From assembly GCF_008806345.1 (NCBI RefSeq), contig NZ_VZZJ01000032.1, forward strand, positions 1-56,681: a stretch of 56,681 nucleotides of DNA, in the 5' to 3' direction. The position numbers were made by a program, and so were the translations under genes. The notes beneath the pieces were generated by a model that was not told the origin of the DNA, did not search any database, and worked only from the letters and a program-made list of their open reading frames with translations. The DNA comes from Methylobacterium planeticum. GTDB lineage: Bacteria > Pseudomonadota > Alphaproteobacteria > Rhizobiales > Beijerinckiaceae. Numbering within the stretch: position 1 is the first letter of the stretch; each line of letters opens with the position of its first letter. Below are positions 1 to 10,200 of the stretch, piece by piece.

Positions 1-99
1 ACGGCCTGACCGATTGAGCCGGTCCGCCGCCTGGACGGCCTGACCGATTGAGCCGGTCCGCCGCCTGGGCGGCCTGACCGGTTGAGCCGGATCGCCGCC
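1..99. repeat. 34-bp tandem repeat, about 2.9 copies
   Basis: Two identical 34-bp units (1-34 and 35-68) are followed by a partial third copy (69-99) with a few substitutions. Each unit carries the core CGGCCTGACCGATTGAGCC. The array touches the left edge, so its full length is unknown. It lies just downstream of the DUF1275 gene, which ends at 128 on the minus strand. No convincing coding frame runs through it. Confidence 0.85.
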
Positions 100-127
100 G
101 TCCGGCATCGCACCGTCCCGGATCCCG

Positions 128-892
128 TCAGTGGATCGCGTCGACCGGCGTCGCGTGGGGGGCGGCGTCGGGGGCGGGCGACGAGCCCGCCACGAGGGGG
201 CTGCCGGGCTTGGCGAGGGTCATGGCGACCGCCACGACCGCGAGGATCGCGGCGAGCGCGGCCGGGAACAGGAAGGCGCTCTCTCCGAAGCGGATCTGCA
301 GCAGGCCGCCGATGACCGCGCCCGAGCTGAGCGCCGCCCAGAGCGGCGCCTGCAGCCAGAACGACGACGATACGGTGCCGAGCATGAGGTTCGCCATGCC
401 GGTGCCGAAGCGGACCACCGCGCCGGTGACGTAGGTGAGCGCGAGGCTGCGCCCGTCCTCGTCCTGAAGCGTCGCGTTCTGCAGGCCGAGCGCCAGCACG
501 ATCGGGTAGGCGTGGAGCGGGAACGCGAAGCTGCCCCAGGGCATGACCAGCCCGATCGTCATCAGGCAGGCCTGGATGGTCAGCAGCACCGCGAGTCGCC
601 AGCGCCCGACCCAGGCCGCGATCAGCGTGCCGAGGAACGCCCCGAAGCAGAACACCATGATGGTGGTGGTGACCCGCAGGGTGTTCTCCCAGTCGGCGCC
701 CGCCACCGACACGCCGAAGCGCGTGGTGTTGCCGGACATGAAGGACATGAAGAGCTGCGAGTATTCGAGGAAGCCGATCGAGTCCGCGCAGCCCGCGAGG
801 GCCGAGAGCGCGAGGGCGAAGGGGATGCGGGTGACGGCGCTCGCCGGGAAGGATTTGTCCTGCTTGACCGTGTCCGCCATCGCGCTCGCCAT
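128..892 (-). CDS. DUF1275 (YoaK-type) membrane protein
   Basis: A 254-residue polytopic membrane protein that resembles the DUF1275/YoaK family. The family signature is visible: an early helix rich in Ala/Leu (about residues 25-50), then FMSGNTTR near residue 54, and an ALGLQNA segment near 135 followed by a conserved VTGAVVRFGTGMANL stretch. About six hydrophobic helices can be traced and the C-terminal tail is Pro/Ala rich. The family is widespread in bacteria and its transported substrate, if any, is unknown. The start is an ATG at 892; a second in-frame ATG lies five codons in. It stands alone on the minus strand, separated from the next minus-strand gene by about 130 bp. Confidence 0.85.
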   Translation of the reverse strand: MASAMADTVKQDKSFPASAVTRIPFALALSALAGCADSIGFLEYSQLFMSFMSGNTTRFGVSVAGADWENTLRVTTTIMVFCFGAFLGTLIAAWVGRWRLAVLLTIQACLMTIGLVMPWGSFAFPLHAYPIVLALGLQNATLQDEDGRSLALTYVTGAVVRFGTGMANLMLGTVSSSFWLQAPLWAALSSGAVIGGLLQIRFGESAFLFPAALAAILAVVAVAMTLAKPGSPLVAGSSPAPDAAPHATPVDAIH

Positions 893-1022
893 CTCGCTTT
901 CCGTGTCCCGGTCGTGTCTCGCCGGCCAAGCGGAGTAAGTGCGGAGGCGGTCAGAGGTTCACGGGAAATGTGCCCCACCGCACCGCAGGTCTCGAAACCG
1001 TGATCGGATCCGCCCGACGGGG

Positions 1023-1979
1023 TCAGGGCTCGGCCTTGCTCAGCACGACGAGGCGTCCGGGCACGCCACGGCCGCGCTCGTGGCGGATCGCGGCGGGCTC
1101 CCGGAGGGCCGGCCTCAGGCCCGACGCCCGGCAAGCCGCCTCCAGATAGGCGTCCCCGTGGGCGAAGCGCGCATCGGCCCCGAGGATGATCCCGGCCCCG
1201 TCGTGCGACTGCACCGTGAAGGCCACGAACCCGTCCGGCCGCAGCACGCGCGCGATCGCCGGAAGCACCGCTCCGAGATCGCCGACATAGATGAACACGT
1301 CGGCGGCCACGCAGAGGTCGGCCGAGGCCTCCGGCTCCCCGGCCAGGAACCCCGTGAGGTCGCCGACGACGAGGCGCTGGTAGAGCCGGCGGCGCTCGGC
1401 CTGCGCCAGCATGGCGGGGGAGAGGTCGACGCCGGTGAGGTGCCCGACCCGCCCGGCGAAGGCCGCGCCGACGAGGCCGGTGCCGCAGCCGAGGTCGAGG
1501 GCGACCGCGTAGCGGGCCGGCGCCCCCGGCAGCGCCTCGAGGGCATCGCGCAGCATCTCCGGGCCGCGATAGTGCAGGCCCTCGACGAGGTGGCGGTCGA
1601 AGCGCGCCGCATAGCCGTCGAACAGGGCCCGCACGTAGGCCGGCGACAGGGCCCCGGCCGCCTCGCCGCCGCCGAGCTGGACCAGCCGCACGCGGCTGCC
1701 GAGGGCGTCGTCGGGGTCGAGGTCGAGGGCCGCCGAATAGGCCCGCAGGGCGGCGTGGAAATCCGCCTCCCCCCCGGACGCGCGGTGGAGGGCCTCGCGG
1801 GCCCGGCCGAGGAGGAGCCAGGCCGCGGCGTAGCGGGGGGCGAGTTCGAGGGCCTGCTCGGCCATCTCGGCGGCGCCCGCGGCGTCCCCGTCCCCGAGGC
1901 AGCCCTCGGCGTAGGCGTAGCGGCGGTCGGCGCGGAGATCGCCCGAGGTGCGCTGGCCGGAGACGGACGGGAGGGTCAT
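1023..1979 (-). CDS. TPR-containing SAM-dependent methyltransferase
   Basis: A 318-residue two-domain protein. Residues about 20-100 are Ala/Leu-rich helical repeats of TPR type, including a segment of the form AYSAALDLDPDDALG. From about residue 110 a class I methyltransferase begins, with motif I LDLGCGTG at 161-168 (SAM-binding glycine loop) and the acidic motif II region VDLS shortly after. The family methylates small molecules or proteins; the substrate cannot be read from sequence. It is divergent from the plus-strand exonuclease gene, with fewer than 50 bp between the two starts, so the promoters must overlap. It is predicted to be cytosolic, having no signal peptide. Confidence 0.85.
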   Translation of the reverse strand: MTLPSVSGQRTSGDLRADRRYAYAEGCLGDGDAAGAAEMAEQALELAPRYAAAWLLLGRAREALHRASGGEADFHAALRAYSAALDLDPDDALGSRVRLVQLGGGEAAGALSPAYVRALFDGYAARFDRHLVEGLHYRGPEMLRDALEALPGAPARYAVALDLGCGTGLVGAAFAGRVGHLTGVDLSPAMLAQAERRRLYQRLVVGDLTGFLAGEPEASADLCVAADVFIYVGDLGAVLPAIARVLRPDGFVAFTVQSHDGAGIILGADARFAHGDAYLEAACRASGLRPALREPAAIRHERGRGVPGRLVVLSKAEP

Positions 1980-2027
1980 GCGGGGACGGGTGATGCTGCG
2001 CGGATCGGCGCCCTATATGCCCGGCCG

Positions 2028-3119
2028 ATGCCGTTACGCGCCAGCGATCTCCTGACCCTGACCCGCGAAGGTCTGTACTGCCCCCTCGGGCGCTTCCATG
2101 TCGATCCGACTTGGCCGGTGGCGCGGGCGCTGATCACGCACGGGCACGCCGACCACGCGCGCTCCGGGCACGGCAGCGTGCTCGCCACGGGGGAGACCCT
2201 GCGGATCATGGCGGTGCGCTACGGCGAGGCATTCTGCGGCACGCGCCAGGAGGCCGAACTCGGCCACCCGATCCGCATCGGCGACGTCACGGTGCGGTTC
2301 TGGCCGGCCGGTCACGTCCTCGGCTCGGCCCAGATCGCGATCGAGGCCGAGGGCGTGCGCGTCGTGGTGTCGGGCGACTACAAGCGGGCGCGGGACCCGA
2401 CCTGCCTGCCCTTCGAGGTGGTGCCCTGCGACGTCTTCATCACCGAGGCGACCTTCGGGCTGCCGGTGTTCCGGATGCCCGACACCTCCGAGGAGGTCGC
2501 CAAGCTCCTGGCCTCCGTGAGCCTGTTCCCGGAGCGCGCCCACATCGTCGGCGCCTACGCGCTCGGCAAGGCCCAGCGCGTCATGGCGCTGCTGCGGGAG
2601 GCCGGCTACGACCGGCCGATCTACCTGCACGGCGCGATGGAGAAGCTGACCGAGCTCTACAAGCGCGAGGGCATCGCCCTCGGGGAGACCCCGAAGGTGG
2701 TGGCCACCGAGCGGGGCAAGCTCCACGGCGCGATCGTGCTGTGCCCGCCCTCGTCAATCCAGGACGTCTGGTCGCGCAAGTTCCCCGACCCCGTCACCTC
2801 CTTCGCGTCGGGCTGGATGCGGGTGCGGGCGCGGGCGCGCCAGAAGGGCGTCGAGCTGCCCCTCGTCATCTCCGACCACTCGGACTGGCCGGACCTCTGC
2901 CGCACCATCCGGGAGACCGGGGCCGAGGAGGTCTGGGTCACGCACGGCCAGGAGGACGCGCTGGTGCACTGGTGCGGCACGCAGGGCATCCGGGCAAAGC
3001 CCCTGCACATGCTGGGCTACGGCGACGAGGAGGTCGAGGGCGCCTCGGAATCCGCGGCCGATCCCGGCACCGCTGCCGCCACCGGGACTGCCCCGGAGCC
3101 GGCGGAGGCGACGCCGTGA
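2028..3119 (+). CDS. Ligase-associated DNA exonuclease (metallo-beta-lactamase fold)
   Basis: A 363-residue protein of the MBL-fold beta-CASP-like family annotated as ligase-associated DNA exonuclease (related to the 3'-end processing exonucleases). The metal-binding HxHxDH motif is intact: H38, H40, D42, H43. The frame stays open far upstream, but homology begins only at the ATG at 2028, just after the divergent methyltransferase start. Its stop overlaps the start of the ATP-dependent ligase by three bases (GTGA), so the two are almost certainly co-translated. Known context: this family is found next to LigB/LigC-type ligases and sometimes an Lhr helicase; no helicase is present here. The C-terminal 25 residues are an Ala/Gly/Thr-rich tail. 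Confidence 0.9.
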   Translation: MPLRASDLLTLTREGLYCPLGRFHVDPTWPVARALITHGHADHARSGHGSVLATGETLRIMAVRYGEAFCGTRQEAELGHPIRIGDVTVRFWPAGHVLGSAQIAIEAEGVRVVVSGDYKRARDPTCLPFEVVPCDVFITEATFGLPVFRMPDTSEEVAKLLASVSLFPERAHIVGAYALGKAQRVMALLREAGYDRPIYLHGAMEKLTELYKREGIALGETPKVVATERGKLHGAIVLCPPSSIQDVWSRKFPDPVTSFASGWMRVRARARQKGVELPLVISDHSDWPDLCRTIRETGAEEVWVTHGQEDALVHWCGTQGIRAKPLHMLGYGDEEVEGASESAADPGTAAATGTAPEPAEATP

Positions 3120-4834
3120 ACGACTTCGCCCACCTCCTCGACCGCCTCGCCTACGAGCCGCGGCGGAACGCCAAGCTCAGGCTGCTGCAGGATTATTTCG
3201 CGCGCACGCCGGACCCCGAGCGCGGCTACGCGCTCGCCGCCATGACGGGTGGGCTCAGCTTCCGCGAGGCCAAGCCCGCGCTGATCCGCGGCCTCGTCGA
3301 GGCGCGGATCGACCCGGTCCTGTTCCGGCTCTCGCACAACTACGTCGGCGACCTCGCCGAGACCACGGCGCTGATCTGGCCGGCGCCCGAGGCGGGGGAG
3401 CGGGAGCCCGGCCCCGGCCACAACAACCCGCCCCCGCACGTGCCGAGCCTCGCGGAGGTCGTCGAGACCCTCGGCCTCACCCGCAAGGCCGACCTGCCGC
3501 GCCACCTCGCGGAATGGCTCGACGCGCTGGACGAGACCGGGCGCTGGGCGCTCCTGAAGCTCGTCACCGGGAATCTTCGCGTCGGCGTCTCGGCCCGGCT
3601 CGCCAAGACCGCGGTCGGGGCGCTCGGCGGCCACGAGGCGGACGCGGTCGAGGAGGTCTGGCACGGGCTGGAGCCGCCCTACGAGACCCTGTTCGCCTGG
3701 GTCTCCGGCGGGGGCGGGCGCCCCGAGACCCTGAACCCGGCGCCGTTCCGGCCGCCGATGCTGTCGCATCCGATCGAGGAGGAGAGCGACTTCGACAAGC
3801 TCGACCCGGAGGCCTTCTCGGGGGAGTGGAAATGGGACGGCATCCGGGTGCAGCTCGTCGGCGGGCGCGATCGGGCGGGGCATCGGGTCGCCCGCATCTA
3901 CTCGCGCACCGGGGAGGACATCTCCGGCGCCTTCCCGGACCTCGCCGAGGCCATCACCTTCACCGGGGCCCTCGACGGCGAGCTGCTGATCCTGCGCGAG
4001 GGCCGGGTGCAGAGCTTCAACGTCCTGCAGCAGCGCCTCAACCGCAAGGCCGTGACGGGCAAGCTCCTCGAGGAGTTTCCCGCCCATGTCCGGGCCTACG
4101 ACCTCCTCACGGCCGACGGCGAGGACCTGCGGCCGCTGCCCTTCGGCGAGCGCCGGGCCCGGCTCGAGGCCTTCGTGGCGCGGCTCGACCACGCCCGCAT
4201 CGACATCTCGCCGCTGGTGCCCTTCGCCACCTGGGAGGATCTGGCGGCGGCCCGCGCCGACCCCGCCTCGGTGGGGGCGGGGGCGGATGCCGACGCCATC
4301 GAGGGCGTGATGCTGAAGCGCCTGAACAGCGCCTACCTGCCCGGCCGCCCCAAGGGCCCCTGGTGGAAGTGGAAGCGCGAGCCCCACCTCGTCGACGCCG
4401 TGATGATGTATGCCCAGCGCGGGCACGGGAAGCGCTCGTCCTTCTACTCCGACTACACGTTCGGGGTCTGGCGCGAGCGGCCCGAGGGGGGCGACGAGCT
4501 GGTGCCGGTGGGCAAGGCCTATCACGGCTTCACGGATGCGGAGCTGCAGAAGCTCGACCGCTACGTCCGCAACCACACGACGAAGCGATTCGGCCCGGTC
4601 CGCGAGGTGGAATACGGCGCCGGCAAGGGGTTGGTGCTCGAGATCGCCTTCGAGGGCGTGCAGCGCTCGACGCGGCACAAATCCGGCGTCGCCATGCGGT
4701 TCCCCCGCGTCAGCCGCATCCGCTGGGACAAGCCCCCGGCGGAGGCCGACCGGATCGAGTTCCTCGAGCGCATTCTCGCCCGGGGCGAGCGCGAGATTGC
4801 CCCGGGGGCGCATCTCGCGGAGGAGGAGGCATGA
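3116..4834 (+). CDS. ATP-dependent DNA ligase
   Basis: A 572-residue ATP-dependent ligase (LigB/LigC-like, cisplatin-type 'ligase 1' family). The order is an N-terminal helical DNA-binding domain (about 1-200), an adenylation domain with the nucleotidyl-transfer motif KWDG whose catalytic lysine is K239, further conserved motifs (LDGELL; EGVMLKR near residue 400; WWKWKRE), and a C-terminal OB-fold. It seals nicks using ATP and is additional to the essential NAD-dependent LigA of bacteria, so it probably acts in repair. Translation starts at a GTG that overlaps the exonuclease stop. Its own stop overlaps the next gene's ATG (ATGA). The start was chosen by this coupling and by homology. Confidence 0.92.
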   Translation: MNDFAHLLDRLAYEPRRNAKLRLLQDYFARTPDPERGYALAAMTGGLSFREAKPALIRGLVEARIDPVLFRLSHNYVGDLAETTALIWPAPEAGEREPGPGHNNPPPHVPSLAEVVETLGLTRKADLPRHLAEWLDALDETGRWALLKLVTGNLRVGVSARLAKTAVGALGGHEADAVEEVWHGLEPPYETLFAWVSGGGGRPETLNPAPFRPPMLSHPIEEESDFDKLDPEAFSGEWKWDGIRVQLVGGRDRAGHRVARIYSRTGEDISGAFPDLAEAITFTGALDGELLILREGRVQSFNVLQQRLNRKAVTGKLLEEFPAHVRAYDLLTADGEDLRPLPFGERRARLEAFVARLDHARIDISPLVPFATWEDLAAARADPASVGAGADADAIEGVMLKRLNSAYLPGRPKGPWWKWKREPHLVDAVMMYAQRGHGKRSSFYSDYTFGVWRERPEGGDELVPVGKAYHGFTDAELQKLDRYVRNHTTKRFGPVREVEYGAGKGLVLEIAFEGVQRSTRHKSGVAMRFPRVSRIRWDKPPAEADRIEFLERILARGEREIAPGAHLAEEEA

Positions 4835-5310
4835 GGCCGGACATGCAGCAGGGACGGATCGGGGCGATCGAGGGCGTCACGGAGGGCGAGGTCCGGCGGC
4901 AGGCCGGCGCCACGCTCACCATCGCGACGCAGGGCCCGGGCTTGACGGATTTCACCCGGAGCGTCGTCGATTTCGTGCGCCGGAGCGGCCTGCGGGACGG
5001 GCTCGTGAGCGTGTTCTGCCGTCACACCTCGGCCTCGCTGACGATCCAGGAGAATGCCGACCCGGACGTGCAGAGCGACCTGATGACCGCCCTCGACGGC
5101 CTCGCCCCCCGCCACGCGGGCTACATCCCCGGCGCGGAGGGCCCGGACGACATGCCGGCCCATATCCGCACCATGGTGACGGATGCGGCACTGACGATCC
5201 CGCTCCGGGGCGGGCACCTCGCGCTCGGCACCTGGCAGGGCATCTACCTGATCGAGCACCGCGACAGGCCGCACCGGCGCGAGATCGTGCTGCAGGTGGT
5301 CGGGGCCTGA
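4831..5310 (+). CDS. YjbQ/UPF0047 family protein
   Basis: A 159-residue member of the YjbQ (UPF0047) family, a small beta-fold protein for which weak thiamine-phosphate synthase activity has been reported in some homologues. The family-typical SVFCRHTSASLTIQENADP region is at about residues 60-80. The C-terminal LGTWQGIYLIEHRD segment, with its conserved Gly-Thr-Trp-Gln and Glu-His, is also clear. It starts at an ATG that overlaps the ligase stop by four bases, so it is the third member of a translationally coupled exonuclease-ligase-YjbQ unit. A repair role is guilt by association only. A second in-frame ATG lies four codons in. Confidence 0.9.
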   Translation: MRPDMQQGRIGAIEGVTEGEVRRQAGATLTIATQGPGLTDFTRSVVDFVRRSGLRDGLVSVFCRHTSASLTIQENADPDVQSDLMTALDGLAPRHAGYIPGAEGPDDMPAHIRTMVTDAALTIPLRGGHLALGTWQGIYLIEHRDRPHRREIVLQVVGA

Positions 5311-5559
5311 GGACGGCGCGGCAACCGGACGTGCGCGCAAGCTGCGGCCGGGTCTCACCCCCCCCCGGCCGGGGCGGTGGGCCGTGTCCCCGTGTGCGGG
5401 CGCACCGGCCTGGAGGCCATCGCCGCCCCGGCCATCTCGCGGAAGGGCTCGCCCGGCAGGTCCTCGCACCCATACGGCGCGCTGTGGGAGCCGCCGATCA
5501 CCGCATGCCCCGTCCACCCGACGGTCCGCATCTCGAGGGGCCGGGTCCGCCGCCGCGCG

Positions 5560-7128
5560 TCAGAGGAACTTCGCCGGGTCCGTCTCGGGCGGGTCGGGGG
5601 CCACGTCCAGGCGGTTCCACCAGCCGCCGCCGAGGGCTTGGAACAGGGCGGCGGTGTCGGCGTACTGGTTCGCCCGCGCCTGGGCCTGGCTGACGAGGGC
5701 CTGCAGGTAGCCCTGCTGGGCGAGCAGCACCACGGAGCTGTTGACCGAGCCCGCCGTGTACTGCTTGCGGATCAGCTCGACGCTCTGGGCGGTCGCCTTC
5801 TCGGCGGCCGAGGCCGCCGCCACCGCCTTCGCGTCGGACTGGAGGGCGCGCAGGGCGTCGGCGACGTTCTGGAAGGCGCCGATCACGGTGGCGCGGTACT
5901 GCGCCTGGACGCCCACGAGGTTCTCCTCGCTGGCGCGCTGGCGGCGGTAGAGGGTGCCGGCATCGAACAGGGGCTGCGTCGCCTGGCCGATGATCGAGAA
6001 GAAGGCGGCGCCCGGGTTGGCGAGCTGCGCCAGCCGCACCGCGCTCGCGCCTCCGTTGGCGGTGATGTTGAATTGCGGCAGGCGGTTCGCCACCGCGACG
6101 CCCACATCCGCGCTCGCCTGGTGCACCTGGGCCTCGGCCGCCTTCACGTCGGGCCGCTGCTGCACGAGGCGCGAGGGCAGGCTCACGGGGAGCTTCGTGG
6201 GCAGGTGGAGCTTTGCCAGCGTGAAGGTCTCGGCCACCTCCTCGCTCGGCAGGCGGCCGGCGAGCGCCGTCAGGAGGTTGCGTTGCTGCGCGAGCTGGCG
6301 CTCCAGGGGCGGCAGCAATTGCTGCGACAGGGAGAGGGCCGCCTGCTGCTGCACCACGTCGGCGCCCGCGATCTGCCCCAGCGAGAGCTGCTTGTTGTAG
6401 AGTTGCAGCACTTCGGTCTGGGCCTGGATCACCCGCTTCGTCGCGTCGATCTGGGCGCGCAGCGACGCCTCCTGGATCGCCGCCGCCACGACGTTCGCCG
6501 TGAGCGACAGGTAGGCGGCCTCGAGCTGGAAGCGCTGGTTCTCGGCCTGGGCCTCAAGGGACTCGATCTGGCGCCGGTTGCCCCCGAACACGTCCGGGTT
6601 GAACGAGACCGCGACCTGCGGCGTGTAGAGGCTGTAGAGGAAGCGGTTCTGGTTCTGCAGGGGCGATTGCAGGTCGAGGCCGGGCGCCTTCGCGACCTGG
6701 GCCTGCGGGTTCGCCGTCACCGTCGGGAACAGGGTCCCCTTCTGGGCCTCGACGTTCTGGCGCGCCACCTGCAGCGCGGCCTGCGCGGCCTCCAGCGTCG
6801 GGTTGTTGGCCAGCGCCTCCTCGACGAGGCGGTTCAGGGCCTTCGAGCGGAACAGCGTCCACCACTGGCCCGGGATGTCGGCGCCCGCCACGAAGCTCTG
6901 GTCGGCCGAGCCCCCTTGCGTGGTGCGGATCGTGTCGGCCGCGCTCGGGTTCTTCAGGCGCTCCTTGGTGTAGCGCGTCACCGGCGGGTCGAGGGGGGCG
7001 ACGTAGTCCGGCCCGACCGCGCAGGCGCCGAGGGCGGCCGACAGCGCGAGGGCGAGGGCCGTGCCGGCGCGGCGCGCGGCGCTGCCGGGCCGCCGCCCGC
7101 CTCCTCTGCGTGAGGCTGCCCCCGCCAT
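5560..7128 (-). CDS. NodT/CzcC-type RND outer-membrane lipoprotein
   Basis: A 522-residue efflux-system outer-membrane factor of the NodT family. The N-terminus has an Arg-rich start, a hydrophobic stretch and a lipobox LGAC at about residue 35, consistent with lipidation. Two TolC-like repeats follow, the first with long amphipathic coiled-coil helices in about residues 90-280 and a second copy around 290-500. It forms the exit duct for the CzcA-type pump and adaptor encoded upstream on the same strand. The 122-bp gap to the pump stop is the largest in this operon. The start is the ATG at 7128; the reading frame is open far upstream on this strand, but that extension is antisense-in-frame noise within the pump gene. 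Confidence 0.9.
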   Translation of the reverse strand: MAGAASRRGGGRRPGSAARRAGTALALALSAALGACAVGPDYVAPLDPPVTRYTKERLKNPSAADTIRTTQGGSADQSFVAGADIPGQWWTLFRSKALNRLVEEALANNPTLEAAQAALQVARQNVEAQKGTLFPTVTANPQAQVAKAPGLDLQSPLQNQNRFLYSLYTPQVAVSFNPDVFGGNRRQIESLEAQAENQRFQLEAAYLSLTANVVAAAIQEASLRAQIDATKRVIQAQTEVLQLYNKQLSLGQIAGADVVQQQAALSLSQQLLPPLERQLAQQRNLLTALAGRLPSEEVAETFTLAKLHLPTKLPVSLPSRLVQQRPDVKAAEAQVHQASADVGVAVANRLPQFNITANGGASAVRLAQLANPGAAFFSIIGQATQPLFDAGTLYRRQRASEENLVGVQAQYRATVIGAFQNVADALRALQSDAKAVAAASAAEKATAQSVELIRKQYTAGSVNSSVVLLAQQGYLQALVSQAQARANQYADTAALFQALGGGWWNRLDVAPDPPETDPAKFL

Positions 7129-7250
7129 GCCGCCCCCGGACCCGCGCGAATTCCCGTCCGCGTACAGGAAGCCTGCGGGGTGTCCTGTCAACGCTCCTCG
7201 GCGCGCCGGCGCGCTCCCGGCCCGGGCCTGTGGCACCGCGGGCACGGGCA

Positions 7251-10200
7251 TCAGGCCGCGGCCCGGTGCTGGGCGGGGGTCGCGGCCGGGTTCGGCCGGC
7301 GCCGGGAGAACAGCGAGATCAGGATCGGGACCACGACGAGGATCAGGTTCGGGGCGAGGAGGATGCCGCCCACCACCACCAGCGCCAGGGGCTTCTGGAC
7401 CTGCGAGCCGATGCCGGTGGAGACCGCCGCCGGCAGGAGGCCGACGCAGGCGGCGACGCAGGTCATCATCACGGGCCGCATCCGCACATTGGCGGCGTTC
7501 CACACGGCCTCGGGGCGGCTCCAGCCCTCGTCCATCAGCTGGTTGTAGTAGGCGAGCAGGATCACCCCCTCCATCGTGGAGATGCCGAACAGCGCGATGA
7601 AGCCGATCGCCGCCGAGATCGAGAACGGCGTCGCCGTGAGGAACAGGGCGAAGATGCCGCCGATCATCGCCATCGGGATCACCGAGAGGCCGAGCAGCAT
7701 GTCGGTGACGGAGGAGAAGTTGATGAACAGCAGGAGCGCGATCAGCGCCAGCGTGATCGGCACCACCACCGTCAGGCGCTGCACCGCGTCCTGCAGGTTC
7801 GTGAACTGGCCGACCCATTCGAGGTGGTAGCCCGCCGGCATCTGCACCTCGTCGTCGACCCGGCGCTGCGCCTCCAGGACGGCGCTTCCGAGATCGCGCC
7901 CGCGCACCGAGAACTTCACCGGGATGTAGCGCTCCTGGTCCTCCCGGTAGATGAAGGCCGCGCCCGAGACGAGCTCGACGGTGGCGATCTCCGAGAGCGG
8001 CACCTGCACGACGCCGCCATTCGGGTTCGTCGCCCCGATCGTGATATTGCGGATGGTCTCGAGGGAGCGGCGGAACTCGCGGGCGAGCCGCACCCGCATG
8101 GGGAAGTGCCGGTCCGAGCCGTACTCGTAGAGGTCGCCCGCGATCTGGCCGCCGATGGCCGCCTGCAGGGTGGTGTTGACGTCGCCGATGGAGAGGCCGA
8201 ACCGGGCCGCCTTGCGCCGGTCGACGTCGATGCGCACCGTCGGCTGGCCGAGGGAGGCGAAGACCGAGAGGTCGGTGACGCCCGGCACGGTGGCCAGCAC
8301 CGCCTTCACCTCCTCGGCGGTCCTGGTGATGGTGGTCAGGTCGGTGCCGTAGATCTTGACCGAGTTCTCGCCCTTCACCCCCGAGGCCGCCTCCTGGACG
8401 TTGTCCTCGATATACTGGGAGAAGTTGAACTCGATGCCGGGGAACTCGGCGTCGAGGCGCTTCGACAGGTCCCGGATCAGGGTCTCCTTGTCGAGGCCCT
8501 TGCGCCAGGTGTCGAAGGGTTTGAGGGGCGCCAGGATCTCGACGTTGAAGAAGCCCGTGGCGTCGGTGCCGTCGCTGGGCCGGCCCTGGTGCGAGATCAC
8601 GGTGACGACCTCGGGCAATTCGCTGACGATCCGGCGCAGGCGCTCGACATAGGCGTTGCCGGCCTCCAGCGAGATCGAGGCCGGCATGGTGCCGCGGATG
8701 TAGAGGTTGCCCTCCTCGAGCTTGGGCAGGAACTCGAGGCCGAGCCCGCGCCCCGCCACGCCCGCCGCCAGCAGGATCACCAGGGTGATGCCGAGCGAGA
8801 GCAGCTTGTTGCGCAGGCCGAAGCGCAGGATCAGCACGTGTCCGAAGCGCAGCACCTTGACGATCAGGGTGTCGCGCTCCTCCACGTACTTGGGCAGGAT
8901 CAGGGCCGACAGGGCCGGCGAGACCGTGAAGGTGGCGAGCAGGCCGCCGACGAGGGCGTAGGCGTAGGTCTTCGCCATCGGCCCGAAGATGTGGCCCTCG
9001 ACCCCCGTCATGGTGAAGAGCGGCAGGAAGCCCACGATGATGATCGTGGCCGAGAAGAAGATCGCCCGGTTCACCTCGGCCCCCGCGATCGCGATGGTGC
9101 CGAGGCGCCCGGTGAGACCGCCGGGCGCCGGCTGGCCCTCCGAGTGCTCGGGCTCGGCGAGGTGGCGGAACACGTTCTCGACCATGATCACGGTCGCGTC
9201 GACGATCAGTCCGAAATCGATGGCGCCGAGCGACAGGAGGTTGGCGGAATCGCCCCGGATCACCAGGATCAGGATGGCGAAGCCGAGGGCGAAGGGGATC
9301 GTCGCCGCCACGATGATGGCGCTGCGGAGCGAGCCGAGGAACAGCCACTGCACCACGAAGACCAGCACCACGCCGAAGACGAGGTTGTGCATCACCGTGT
9401 GGGTGGTGGTGTTGATCAGCCCCGAGCGGTCGTAGATGCGCTCGATCTTCACCTCGGGTGGCAGGATGGTGGAGTTGTTGATGCGCTCGATCTCGGCCTC
9501 GACGCGCTTCAGCGTCGGCAGGCTCTGGCCGCCGCGGCTCATCAGCACGATGCCCTCGACGATGTCGTTCTGCCCGTCATGCCCGACGATGCCGAGGCGC
9601 GGCGCGTTCGAGACCCGCACGTCGGCGACGTCCCGCACCAGCACCGGCGTGCCGTTCACCTGCGTCAGCATCGTGTCGCGGATGTCGTCCATGTCGCGGA
9701 TCAGGCCGACGCCGCGCACCACCGCCGATTGCTCGCCGACATTGAGGGTCTGGCCGCCGACATTGATGCTCGAGTTGTTGAGGGCGTTGACGAGCTGGAC
9801 CAGGGTCAGCCCCTGGGCCTGGAGCCGGTTCAGGTCGACGGCGATCTCGTATTCCTTGGTCTTGCCGCCGAAGGCCGTGACGTCGACGACCCCCGGGATG
9901 GCCTTGAAGCGCCGCTGCAGCACCCAGTCCTGCAGGGTCTTCATGTCGGCCGAGGAATAGCCCTTCGGGCCGACGAGCTTGTAGCGCATGATCTCGCCGA
10001 CCGGGCTCGTCGGCGAGATCTGGGGCGAGGCGCCGTTCGGCAGCGGCGGCAATTGCGAGAGCCGGTTCAGGACCCGCTGCAGCGCCTCCTGGTACGTGTA
10101 CTCGTAGTTGAACTGCACCTTCACGTCGGAGAGGCCGAACAGCGAGATGGTGCGCACCACCGTGGCGTTGGGGATGCCGGCGAGCGCCACCTCGAGCGGG

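Noticed and set aside
939..2027. Long upstream extension of the exonuclease reading frame
   Set aside because: It runs antisense through the TPR-methyltransferase gene; homology and the usual start begin only at 2028.
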